Below, piece after piece: positions 1-6,265 of a stretch of DNA of 16,287 nt. Origin of the DNA: Streptomyces katrae (GTDB lineage Bacteria; Actinomycetota; Actinomycetes; Streptomycetales; Streptomycetaceae); assembly GCF_000966975.1 (NCBI RefSeq), contig NZ_JZWV01000360.1:1-16287 (forward strand). The letters are read 5' to 3'. Position 1 is the first letter of the stretch. Each line of letters begins with the position of its first letter. Position numbers and translations under genes: made by a program. The notes under the pieces are model-generated. The model worked only from the letters and a program-made list of their open reading frames with translations, searched no databases and had not been told where the DNA came from.

Positions 1-1333
1 CCGAGGGGACGCGGACGCCGACCCGCTCGCCCACCTCCGCGAGCCGCGAGCCGGACAACCCGCCGGCCCGCGCCCACAGGGTGAGCCCGCCGCCCGGGAC
101 GTCGAACTCCCAGTCCGGCAGCTCCCGGCGCACCGCCGCGACCAGCGCGTCCCGGTTCTCCCGGGCCTGGGCGCGGCGCATCCCGACGGCTTCCGCCCAG
201 CCCCCGGTCCGCATCAGCCAGTTCACCGCGAGCTGCTCCAGCACCGGGGTGCCGAGGTCGGCGTAGGCGCGGGCCGCGACCAGGCTGCGGATGACGTCGG
301 GGGCCGCCCGGACCCAGCCGATCCGCATGCCCGCCCAGAAGGCCTTGCTGGCGGAGCCGACGGTGATCACCGTGGAGCCGGCCGGGTCGAAGGAGCAGAC
401 GGGGCGCGGCATGGCCGGCTCCGGGTCCAGCTGGAGCTCGGCCATGGTCTCGTCGGCGATCAGGACGGTGCCGGCGGAGCGGGCGGCCTCGACCATGGCC
501 CGGCGCTGCTCCTCCGAGGCCAGGGCTCCGGTCGGGTTGTGGAAGTCGGCGACGACGTAGGCCAGGCGCGGGGCGGAGTCGCGCAGCACCTGCCGCCAGA
601 CGTCCATGTCCCAGCCGCTGAGCCCGGCGCCCATGGCGACGGGGACGAGGCGGGCTCCGGCGGCGCGCATCAGCTGGAGGATGTTGGCGTAGGAGGGGGA
701 TTCGACGGCGATCCGCTCGCCGCGGCCGGCGAAGAGGCTGCAGATGGCGTCGATGGCGCCCATGGCGCCGGTGGTGACCATGATCTGCTCGGGCATGGTC
801 GGGATGCCGCGCTCGGTGTAGCGGTCGGCGAGCATCCGGCGCAGTGCGGGCAGGCCGGCCGGGTAGTCGCCGTGGGTGTGGGCGTACGGCGGGAGTTCCT
901 CCAGGGCGCCCTGGACGGCCTTGGTGAGCCAGGGTTCGGGGGCCGGGAGGGCGGCGCAGCCCAGGTCGATCATGGAGCCGAGGGACTCGGGCGGCAGCGG
1001 TTCCAGGCCCCGGGCCGGGAGCGGGTTCCCGGCCGGTACGGAGGTCCAGCTGCCGGCGCCCCGGCGGGATTCGAGGAAGCCCTCGGTGCGCAGGGCCTCG
1101 TAGGCGGCCGCGACGGTGGTGCGGCTGAGGGAGAGGGCGACGGCGAGCTCGCGCTCGGCCGGCAGCCGGGCCGCGACGGGGACGCGGCCCTCCAGGACGA
1201 GCAGGCGGATGCCGTCGGCGAGGGTGCGGTAGGCGGGTGCCTTGCGGGCGCCGGGCGCCGGGGGGCGCTCCTGCTGGGAGGTGATCAGCCGGGCGAGCTG
1301 CGCGGTGCCGACCGCTGAGGTCCACTGAGCCAT
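1..1333 (-). CDS. MocR-family PLP-dependent transcriptional regulator (GntR HTH + aminotransferase fold), C-terminus off the left edge
   Basis: The reading frame starts at ATG 1333 (MAQWTSAVGTAQL) and stays open to base 1, giving about 444 residues of a family usually near 470, so only the C-terminal end is missing. Residues about 35-100 form a GntR winged helix (AYRTLADGIRLL..., LPAERELAVALSLSRTTVAAAYEAL). The rest has a fold-type I aminotransferase pattern: an MVTTGAMGAID segment, DFHNPTG, an ADET segment, and the PLP lysine in GSASKAFWAGMRIGW. MocR proteins use the aminotransferase domain to sense PLP or an amine ligand and rarely act as enzymes. The divergent neighbour is a glycerophosphodiesterase. 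GGTCCAC repeats around the start codon suggest autoregulation (inference). The effector and target genes cannot be named from the sequence. Confidence 0.9.
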   Translation of the reverse strand, partial: MAQWTSAVGTAQLARLITSQQERPPAPGARKAPAYRTLADGIRLLVLEGRVPVAARLPAERELAVALSLSRTTVAAAYEALRTEGFLESRRGAGSWTSVPAGNPLPARGLEPLPPESLGSMIDLGCAALPAPEPWLTKAVQGALEELPPYAHTHGDYPAGLPALRRMLADRYTERGIPTMPEQIMVTTGAMGAIDAICSLFAGRGERIAVESPSYANILQLMRAAGARLVPVAMGAGLSGWDMDVWRQVLRDSAPRLAYVVADFHNPTGALASEEQRRAMVEAARSAGTVLIADETMAELQLDPEPAMPRPVCSFDPAGSTVITVGSASKAFWAGMRIGWVRAAPDVIRSLVAARAYADLGTPVLEQLAVNWLMRTGGWAEAVGMRRAQARENRDALVAAVRRELPDWEFDVPGGGLTLWARAGGLSGSRLAEVGERVGVRVPS

Positions 1334-1440
1334 GGCGTCCGGTCCACCTTCGTCGGATTGGCCTCGGCCGGCGGGGGCCGGGGCCGGGATTGGATTGGTT
1401 CCGCGGCCCCCAGGGTGTCATGGTGCGGTCCACTCGGACC
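1319..1440. promoter_or_regulatory. Candidate MocR operator: three GGTCCAC copies, one extended to a palindrome
   Basis: GGTCCAC occurs at 1319-1325 (inside codons 3-5 of the MocR gene), at 1341-1347, and at 1427-1433. The third copy is part of the inverted repeat GGTCCACTCGGACC at 1427-1440. The first two copies are 22 bp apart, about two helical turns, and flank the MocR start codon. MocR regulators are known to bind pairs of phased direct repeats near their own promoters. Assigning these copies to this regulator is inference. No convincing -35/-10 pair was seen for the MocR gene. Confidence 0.35.
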
Positions 1441-1482
1441 AGGTGGGGGCCGGGCGTCGGGCCGAGCGTGCATACTGCGCCC

Positions 1483-2253
1483 GTGACTGACGTACGCCGC
1501 CCCCATCCCTATCTGGACCACCCGGCCCCGATCCCCTTCGCCCACCGGGGCGGAGCCGCGGACGGGCTGGAGAACACGGCCGCCGCCTTCCGCCGGGCGG
1601 CCGGCGCGGGCTACCGGTACTTCGAGACCGATGTGCACGCGACGGCCGACGGGAAGCTGGTGGCCTTCCACGACGCCACCCTGGACCGGGTCACCGACGC
1701 GACGGGCCGGATCCGGGAGCTGTCGTGGAGCCGGGTGCGCGAGGCGCGGGTCGCGGGGAGCGAGCCGCTGGCGCTGTTCGAGGAGCTGCTGGAGGAATTC
1801 CCGGACGCCCGCTGGAACGTGGACGTGAAGGACGAGTCGGCCCTGCACCCGCTGGTGAACCTGATCGCGCGGGCCGGGGTCTGGGACCGGGTGTGCGTGG
1901 GCTCCTTCTCGGAGAGCCGGGTGGCCCGGGCGCAGAAGATCGCCGGGCCGCGGCTGGCGACCTCGTACGGGGTGCGGGGCGTGCTGGCGCTGCGGCTGCG
2001 CTCGTGGGCGATCCCGGCCGCGCTGCGGGCGGGCGCGGTGGCGGCCCAGGTGCCGGAGAGCCAGGGGGGCGTCCGGGTGGTCGATCGGCGCTTCGTACGG
2101 ACCGCGCACGAGCGCGGACTCCAGGTGCACGTCTGGACCGTTAACGAAGCGGAACGCATGGAAGCTCTACTCGACCTGGGTGTCGATGGCATCATGACCG
2201 ACCGGATCGACACTTTGCGCACGGTGCTGGACCGGCGCGGGGCCTGGGCCTGA
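1483..2253 (+). CDS. Glycerophosphodiester phosphodiesterase (GDPD)
   Basis: Hydrolyses glycerophosphodiesters to glycerol-3-phosphate and an alcohol, so it recycles phospholipid head groups. I place the start at GTG 1483 (VTDVRRPHPYLDHP), giving 256 residues. An in-frame ATG at 1390 would add 31 residues with no family similarity. Catalytic and metal residues are visible: H21-R22 (FAHRGG), E30 (LENT), E48 and D50 (FETDVH), H63 (FHD), then VDVKDE, and a C-terminal WTVNEAERM...GVDGIMTDR that closes the TIM barrel. There is no signal peptide, so it is probably cytoplasmic. CATACT at 1471-1476, 6 bases before the GTG, could be a -10 box for a leaderless transcript, but no good -35 accompanies it. 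The MFS permease gene follows after 67 bp on the same strand. Confidence 0.93.
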   Translation: MTDVRRPHPYLDHPAPIPFAHRGGAADGLENTAAAFRRAAGAGYRYFETDVHATADGKLVAFHDATLDRVTDATGRIRELSWSRVREARVAGSEPLALFEELLEEFPDARWNVDVKDESALHPLVNLIARAGVWDRVCVGSFSESRVARAQKIAGPRLATSYGVRGVLALRLRSWAIPAALRAGAVAAQVPESQGGVRVVDRRFVRTAHERGLQVHVWTVNEAERMEALLDLGVDGIMTDRIDTLRTVLDRRGAWA

Positions 2254-2263
2254 AGGCCCTGAG

Positions 2264-2288
2264 GGCCGCCGCGTCCGGTGCGGCGGCC
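2264..2288 (+). terminator. GC hairpin between the GDPD and MFS genes (terminator or attenuator)
   Basis: Arms GGCCGCCGC (2264-2272) and GCGGCGGCC (2280-2288) pair perfectly over 9 bp, with a 7-base loop. The hairpin starts 11 bases after the GDPD stop. There is no T-run, so it may reduce readthrough or protect an mRNA end instead of terminating fully. It ends 20 bases before the AAGGGGG ribosome binding site of the next gene. Confidence 0.45.
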
Positions 2289-2320
2289 GGCGTCCTACGG
2301 GGAACGGCAAGGGGGCGCTC

Positions 2321-3718
2321 ATGACCGAGCGTACGGAAAACGAAGCGGAATCCGGCGCGGGGGGCGGCGGAGCCGATGGCGCCGGAGCCGATGACGGCGG
2401 GGCCGCCGCGCGCCGGCGCGAACAGCACGGCTGGTACTTCTACGACTTCGCGTGCTCGGTGTACTCGACGAGCGTGCTCACGGTGTTCCTCGGGCCGTAC
2501 CTGACGGCGGTGGCCAAGGCCGCGGCCGATGCCGAGGGCTACGTCCACCCGCTGGGCATACCGGTGCGGGCCGGGTCGTTCTTCGCGTACACGGTGTCGC
2601 TGTCGGTGATCCTGGCCGTGCTGGTCATGCCGCTGGCCGGCGCGGCGGCGGACCGGACGGGCCGCAAGAAGCCGCTGCTGGCGGCGGCCGCGTACACCGG
2701 GGCGGCGGCGACGACCGGAATGTTCTTCCTGGACGGGCACCGCTATCTTCTGGGCGGGTTCCTGCTGGTCGTCGCGAACGCCTCGCTGGCGGTCTCGATG
2801 GTGCTCTACAACGCCTTCCTGCCGCAGATCTCGACCCCGGACGAGCGGGACACGGTCTCCTCGCGGGGCTGGGCCTTCGGGTACACCTCGGGCGCGTTCG
2901 TGCTCGTGCTGAACCTGGTGCTCTTCCAGGGACACGACTCCTTCGGGCTCTCCGAGGGCGTGGCGGTGCGGATCTGCCTGGCCTCGGCGGGGCTGTGGTG
3001 GGGGGCCTTCGCGATCATCCCGCTACGCCGGCTGCGGGACCGGGCGGTGGTCCGGGAGGCGGGTGCGGCTCCGGCCGTGAGCGGCTGGCGGCAGCTGGTG
3101 GCCACGCTCAAGGACATGCGGCGCTATCCGCTGACCCTGTCGTTCCTGCTGGCGTACCTGGTCTACAACGACGGCGTCCAGACCGTGATCTCGCAGGCTT
3201 CGGTGTACGGCTCGGAGGAACTGCAGCTGGAGCAGTCCACGCTGATCGTGGCCGTGCTGCTGGTCCAGGTCCTGGCAGTGGTCGGGGCGCTGGCGATGGG
3301 CCGGCTGGCGGTCGCGTACGGGGCGAAGCGGACGATCCTCGGCTCGCTGGCCGCGTGGGGCCTGACGCTGGGGGCCGGGTACTTCCTCCCGGCGAGGACC
3401 CCGGTGTGGTTCTTCGCGCTGGCCGCGATGATCGGTCTGGTGCTCGGCGGCAGCCAGGCCCTGTCGCGCTCGCTGTTCTCGCACCTGGTCCCGGCGGGGA
3501 AGGAGGCCGAGTACTTCTCGGCGTACGAGATGAGCGACCGCGGGCTGAGCTGGGTGGGGCCGCTGGTGTTCGGGCTCACCTACCAGGTCACGGGCAGCTA
3601 CCGGGACGCGATCATCTCGCTGGTGGTCTTCTTCGCACTGGGTTTCGCCCTGCTGGCGCGAGTGCCGGTGCGGCGCGCGGTGGAGGCGGCAGGCAATCCT
3701 GTTCCGGTGCGCGTCTGA
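2321..3718 (+). CDS. MFS transporter, UMF1/Atg22-like permease
   Basis: A 465-residue integral membrane protein with many hydrophobic helices (about 12 expected) in the cytoplasmic membrane. The UMF1-type signature follows an Ala/Gly-rich polar N-terminus: HGWYFYDFACSVYSTSVLTV, then an MFS loop motif AAADRTGRKKP between early helices. The hydrophilic middle loop (RLRDRAVVREAG...TLKDMRRYP) separates two halves. Bacterial members are annotated only as putative permeases, and the substrate is unknown. The start is supported by AAGGGGG at 2309-2315, five bases before ATG 2321. It probably shares a transcript with the GDPD gene, which hints at, but does not prove, transport of a phosphodiester or a breakdown product. 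A hairpin follows the stop. Confidence 0.9.
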   Translation: MTERTENEAESGAGGGGADGAGADDGGAAARRREQHGWYFYDFACSVYSTSVLTVFLGPYLTAVAKAAADAEGYVHPLGIPVRAGSFFAYTVSLSVILAVLVMPLAGAAADRTGRKKPLLAAAAYTGAAATTGMFFLDGHRYLLGGFLLVVANASLAVSMVLYNAFLPQISTPDERDTVSSRGWAFGYTSGAFVLVLNLVLFQGHDSFGLSEGVAVRICLASAGLWWGAFAIIPLRRLRDRAVVREAGAAPAVSGWRQLVATLKDMRRYPLTLSFLLAYLVYNDGVQTVISQASVYGSEELQLEQSTLIVAVLLVQVLAVVGALAMGRLAVAYGAKRTILGSLAAWGLTLGAGYFLPARTPVWFFALAAMIGLVLGGSQALSRSLFSHLVPAGKEAEYFSAYEMSDRGLSWVGPLVFGLTYQVTGSYRDAIISLVVFFALGFALLARVPVRRAVEAAGNPVPVRV

Positions 3719-3724
3719 GCCGGG

Positions 3725-3759
3725 ATCCGTCCGGACTCGTGAACGAGTTCCGAACGGAT
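3725..3759 (+). terminator. Hairpin after the MFS gene, terminator-like
   Basis: Starting 7 bases after the stop, the arm at 3725-3740 (ATCCGTCCGGACTCGT) pairs with 3743-3759, with one mismatch and one bulged base around a 2-base GA gap. It is followed by only a short T run (3759-3761). Position and strength suggest a terminator for the GDPD-MFS transcript, insulating rbpA. Confidence 0.55.
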
Positions 3760-3849
3760 TTCGACGTTATGGCAATCGGCCGGTAGTGTACGCCTTTGGC
3801 CTGCCAGGCGGACCGTTACTGCGCGTTCACGAAGTAGAGACGTTGGGTG

Positions 3850-3894
3850 ACATCTGCTGCCAGATGTGACAAAACGGGCACTGGTGGGTACAAC
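3850..3894 (+). promoter_or_regulatory. Candidate second (vegetative-type) rbpA promoter overlapped by a palindrome
   Basis: GTGACA (3866-3871), 17 bp, then TACAAC (3889-3894) resembles a sigma-70-class promoter (5/6 match at -35, weaker at -10). A perfect palindrome with 7-bp arms, ACATCTG (3850-3856) and CAGATGT (3861-3867), overlaps the -35 box. GTGACA is also repeated directly at 3847-3852. The start site would lie about 120 bases before rbpA. This is pattern matching only. Confidence 0.4.
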
Positions 3895-3931
3895 AAGGGG
3901 CGGCACGACGGGCGACGCATTGACCCGGAGC

Positions 3932-3958
3932 GGGAATCTATACCGCCGACCGGACGTT
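3932..3958 (+). promoter_or_regulatory. Sigma-R (SigR) promoter of rbpA
   Basis: GGGAAT (3932-3937), exactly 18 bases, then GTT (3956-3958) matches the Streptomyces sigma-R consensus GGGAAT-N18-GTT. It lies about 60 bases before the rbpA start. rbpA is a known member of the sigma-R (thiol oxidative stress) regulon in S. coelicolor, so sequence and prior knowledge agree. Confidence 0.88.
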
Positions 3959-4019
3959 GACCGGATGACGACGACAGCGACACCTGTCCTGTGGGCGACA
4001 AGCCCGGGAGGCACGATTC

Positions 4020-4394
4020 ATGAGTGAGCGAGCTCTCCGCGGTACGCGGCTCGTGGTTACCAGCTACGAGACGGACCGCGGCATCGATCTGGCCCCGCGC
4101 CAGGCGGTGGAGTACGCATGCCAGAACGGACATCGATTTGAGATGCCGTTCTCGGTTGAGGCAGAGATTCCGCCGGAGTGGGAGTGCAAGGCGTGCGGCG
4201 CCATGGCACTCCTGGTGGACGGGGACGGGCCCGAAGAGAAGAAGGGCAAGCCTGCGCGAACGCACTGGGACATGCTCATGGAGCGACGCACCCGCGAGGA
4301 GCTGGAGGAGGTGCTGGCCGAACGGCTGGCCGTCCTTCGTTCCGGCGCCATGAACATCGCCGTGCATCCGCGGGACAGCCGCAAGTCCGCCTGA
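4020..4394 (+). CDS. rbpA: RNA polymerase-binding protein RbpA
   Basis: A 124-residue actinobacterial transcription factor that binds RNA polymerase and the principal sigma factor and stimulates open complex formation. The N-terminal tail (MSERALRGTRLVVTSYETDR) is followed by the core domain with metal-site residues C34, H38, C56 and C59 (YACQNGH, ECKACG). Then come a basic linker (KKGKPARTH) and the helical sigma-interaction domain (WDMLMERRTREELEEVLAERL). Length matches the family. GGGAGG at 4006-4011 lies 8 bases before ATG 4020. Upstream is an exact sigma-R promoter and perhaps a second one; downstream is a perfect 20-bp terminator. It is essentially certain from sequence memory of the family, and it corresponds to SCO1421. 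Confidence 0.97.
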   Translation: MSERALRGTRLVVTSYETDRGIDLAPRQAVEYACQNGHRFEMPFSVEAEIPPEWECKACGAMALLVDGDGPEEKKGKPARTHWDMLMERRTREELEEVLAERLAVLRSGAMNIAVHPRDSRKSA

Positions 4395-4413
4395 CCCGCG
4401 GGCGCTGAGCACG

Positions 4414-4457
4414 AAGCCGAGGGGCCCCGCCACTGATGTGGCGGGGCCCCTCGGCTT
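4414..4457. terminator. Bidirectional terminator between convergent rbpA and fxsA
   Basis: A perfect 20-bp inverted repeat (4414-4433 with 4438-4457) closes on the 4-base loop TGAT. It sits 19 bases after the rbpA stop and 14 bases beyond the fxsA stop. The stem begins with AA and ends with TT on either strand, so it can serve both transcripts. Confidence 0.88.
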
Positions 4458-4471
4458 GCTCGTGGTGACGG

Positions 4472-5071
4472 TTACCGCGCCAGCGGCGGGCGGTAGCCGG
4501 TGTCGGGGCCGGGGTGTCCGGCCGGGGACCCGTCCTCGCGGATCACCTCGCCCTGGACCACCTTGCCGTCGGGGAAGTGGATACGGGCCTGCGTGTAGGC
4601 GTCGCCGAAGCCGCCCGGGGTGCCGGAGGCCATCTTCCGCTCCAGCGTGCTCCCGGCGCGGCGGGCGGCGAAGTCCCGGACCGGCGGCAGCAGCAGGAGC
4701 AGGCCGGCCAGGTCGGAGAGGAGTCCGGGCAGGATCAGCAGCAGCCCGGCGAGCATGGTCATGCCGTTGCCGGAGCCCTTGGCGGGCTGCGGGGCGGTGG
4801 GCACCCCGCCGGCCATCGCCTGTTCCTGTGCCTGCTGGAAGGTCCGCGTGAGGTTCTTGAAGGCCCGCCGCCCGGCGCGCTTGATGACCACCACGCCCAG
4901 CACCAGCCCGCCCGCGAGCAGCGCGGCCACGGTGAGCCCGCCGGCCGCGCCGGCGACCAGGCCGAGCAGCCAGATCTCCAGGATCAGCCAGCCGGCGACC
5001 GCCAGCGGGAGGAACGTACGGGCGCGCGAACGCTGCCGGGGGGATTTGGCCGTCGATGTGCCGCTACTCAT
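4472..5071 (-). CDS. fxsA: FxsA family membrane protein
   Basis: A 199-residue membrane protein. FxsA of E. coli is a cytoplasmic membrane protein named for suppressing phage F exclusion; its role in actinobacteria is unknown. After a polar N-terminus, two hydrophobic segments (about residues 20-64, FLPLAVAGWLILEIWLL... and GLTVAALLAGGLVLGVVVI) precede the cytoplasmic motif RAGRRAFKNLTRTFQQAQEQ. The family hallmark MLAGLLLILPGLLSDLAGLLLLLPPVR follows at about 105-131, split here only for description. The C-terminal tail (FPDGKVVQGEVI) is soluble and longer than in E. coli. ATG 5071 has only weak Shine-Dalgarno pairing. ppm lies upstream on the same strand with a 96-bp gap, so the two may be cotranscribed. 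Confidence 0.9.
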   Translation of the reverse strand: MSSGTSTAKSPRQRSRARTFLPLAVAGWLILEIWLLGLVAGAAGGLTVAALLAGGLVLGVVVIKRAGRRAFKNLTRTFQQAQEQAMAGGVPTAPQPAKGSGNGMTMLAGLLLILPGLLSDLAGLLLLLPPVRDFAARRAGSTLERKMASGTPGGFGDAYTQARIHFPDGKVVQGEVIREDGSPAGHPGPDTGYRPPLAR

Positions 5072-5104
5072 ACCATCCAGTGTGCCCGGGGCGGCGTAAA
5101 AGCG

Positions 5105-5138
5105 ACCTCAGCCGGAGGTACCGGACACCCCCTAGGGG
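5105..5138 (-). other. Two small inverted repeats in the ppm-fxsA gap
   Basis: ACCTC/GAGGT arms (5105-5109, 5115-5119) and the palindrome CCCCTAGGGG (5129-5138) lie in the 96-bp space between the ppm stop and the fxsA start. They could form a weak intercistronic structure. No clear T-tract or promoter was seen. Confidence 0.3.
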
Positions 5139-5167
5139 ATCGTCAGGAGGGGCGCTCCCTTCCCCGG

Positions 5168-5938
5168 CTACCGCCGGGTGGTGCCCCCGGTGAGCTTCGC
5201 CAGGCGCTCCCCCAGGCCCCACTGGGTGACCCGCCAGAGGGCCTCGACCACGATGTCCTTGCTCATCTTGCTGTCGCCGAGCTCACGCTCCACGAAGGTG
5301 ATGGGCACCTCCACCACGCGGAAGCCCTTGCGGACGGCCCGGCGGGCCAGGTCGACCTGGAAGCAGTAGCCGGCCGAGGCGACCTCGTCCAGGCCGAGCC
5401 CCTCCAGGGTCTCGCGGCGGAAGGCCCGGTAGCCGCCGGTGACGTCCCGGATCGGGACGTCCAGCATCAGGCGGGAGTAGGTGGAGCCGCCGCGGGAGAG
5501 GAACTCGCGGCTCTTGGGCCAGTTGACGACCCGGCCGCCCGGCACCCAGCGGGAGCCGAGGACCAGGTCCGCGCCGGCCAGCGCGGTGAGCAGGCGGGGC
5601 AGCTCCTCCGGCTGGTGCGAGCCGTCGGCGTCCATCTCGACCAGGACCCCGTAGCCGTGCTCCAGGCCCCAGGCGAAGCCCGCCAGGTAGGCGGCGCCGA
5701 GGCCTTCCTTGCCCTTGCGGTGCATGACGTGGACGTGGTCGTCCTCGGCGGCCAGCTCGTCGGCGAGCTTGCCGGTGCCGTCGGGGCTGTTGTCGTCCGC
5801 GACCAGTACGTGCGCCTCGGGGACCGCCGCACGGACCCGGCCCACGATCCGGCCGATGTTCTCCGCCTCGTTGTAGGTCGGAATGATCACCAGCGTGGTG
5901 CCGAGCGGCCCGAACGTCCGCTGTCCGCCGTTGCTCAC
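5168..5938 (-). CDS. ppm1: Polyprenol monophosphomannose synthase (GT2, Dpm1-like)
   Basis: Transfers mannose from GDP-mannose to polyprenol phosphate at the cytoplasmic membrane face, supplying donor for protein O-mannosylation and lipoglycans. The start is GTG 5938 ([11 protein letters not shown]), preceded by AAGGGG; 256 residues. An upstream open frame to 6199 encodes only low-complexity, Arg-rich sequence. Motifs in order: [12 protein letters not shown] (about 17-28), [12 protein letters not shown], the metal-binding [35 protein letters not shown], and a C-terminal [15 protein letters not shown]. No long C-terminal membrane domain is present, unlike the fused mycobacterial Ppm1. It matches S. 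coelicolor SCO1423 in kind and position, next to fxsA and rbpA. A TAAAAT element upstream may be its -10 box. Confidence 0.93.
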   Translation of the reverse strand: MSNGGQRTFGPLGTTLVIIPTYNEAENIGRIVGRVRAAVPEAHVLVADDNSPDGTGKLADELAAEDDHVHVMHRKGKEGLGAAYLAGFAWGLEHGYGVLVEMDADGSHQPEELPRLLTALAGADLVLGSRWVPGGRVVNWPKSREFLSRGGSTYSRLMLDVPIRDVTGGYRAFRRETLEGLGLDEVASAGYCFQVDLARRAVRKGFRVVEVPITFVERELGDSKMSKDIVVEALWRVTQWGLGERLAKLTGGTTRR

Positions 5939-6012
5939 CGGTTCCCCTTGCGTGTCTTTCGTGGAGTCGTCCCCGTGCGGGCCTTCCTCGTCCGGCCCGT
6001 CACAGCAGGATG

Positions 6013-6018
6013 ATTTTA
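6013..6018 (-). promoter_or_regulatory. Candidate -10 box for ppm
   Basis: The minus strand reads TAAAAT here, the most AT-rich spot in the gap, and would give a leader of about 65-70 bases before the ppm GTG. No recognisable -35 is found 16-19 bases upstream (that position is CCGCCG, inside a hairpin arm), so the assignment is tentative. Confidence 0.4.
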
Positions 6019-6025
6019 GAACAGC

Positions 6026-6115
6026 GATCGGGGCCCGGCGGTCCTTCGGGCCGGACCGGGACCCGCTGGCTGCGGGCCTCCCTGACCGTTGTCTACGGGA
6101 CCGCCGGGCCCGATC
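6026..6115 (-). terminator. Long inverted repeat with nested hairpin between the amidohydrolase and ppm genes
   Basis: Arm 6026-6044 (GATCGGGGCCCGGCGGTCC) pairs with 6098-6115, with a single bulged base. The 53-base interval contains a second perfect stem, CCCGC/GCGGG (6062-6066, 6072-6076). The structure lies 150 bases past the amidohydrolase stop and abuts the candidate ppm -10 box. It may terminate the amidohydrolase transcript, or be part of ppm regulation. Confidence 0.45.
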
Positions 6116-6265
6116 CGGTACCACCACCGCCCCGGTGAAACCTTCCCTCGCTCCCGAGGCTCGGGTGCGCCGAGCGGACGGCTCCCTCCGGTCCGGCATC
6201 CTGCCGGTGGACCCGGGCGAACCTATCCGGGCCCGGGCGCCGGGACCGAGCCGATACCGGGTGGA

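Larger units (their letters stand above)
5939..6265. other. Intergenic region between ppm and the amidohydrolase gene
   Basis: This 327-bp stretch holds the ppm leader and promoter region (candidate -10 at 6013-6018), the long inverted repeat 6026-6115, and a small perfect hairpin CCGGCA/TGCCGG at 6193-6207. I see no convincing gene. Open frames here are GC-biased extensions of neighbours. Confidence 0.6.

Noticed and set aside
1390..1482. N-terminal extension of the GDPD from ATG 1390
   Set aside because: The extra 31 residues have no similarity to the family, no ribosome binding site, and cover the divergent promoter; GTG 1483 precedes the conserved domain directly.
4514..6013. Plus-strand open frame of 499 residues opposite fxsA and ppm
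   Set aside because: Low-complexity antisense shadow across two well-recognised genes.
5939..6199. N-terminal extension of Ppm to 6199
   Set aside because: Adds 87 Arg-rich residues; GTG 5938 has AAGGGG in front and gives the family length.
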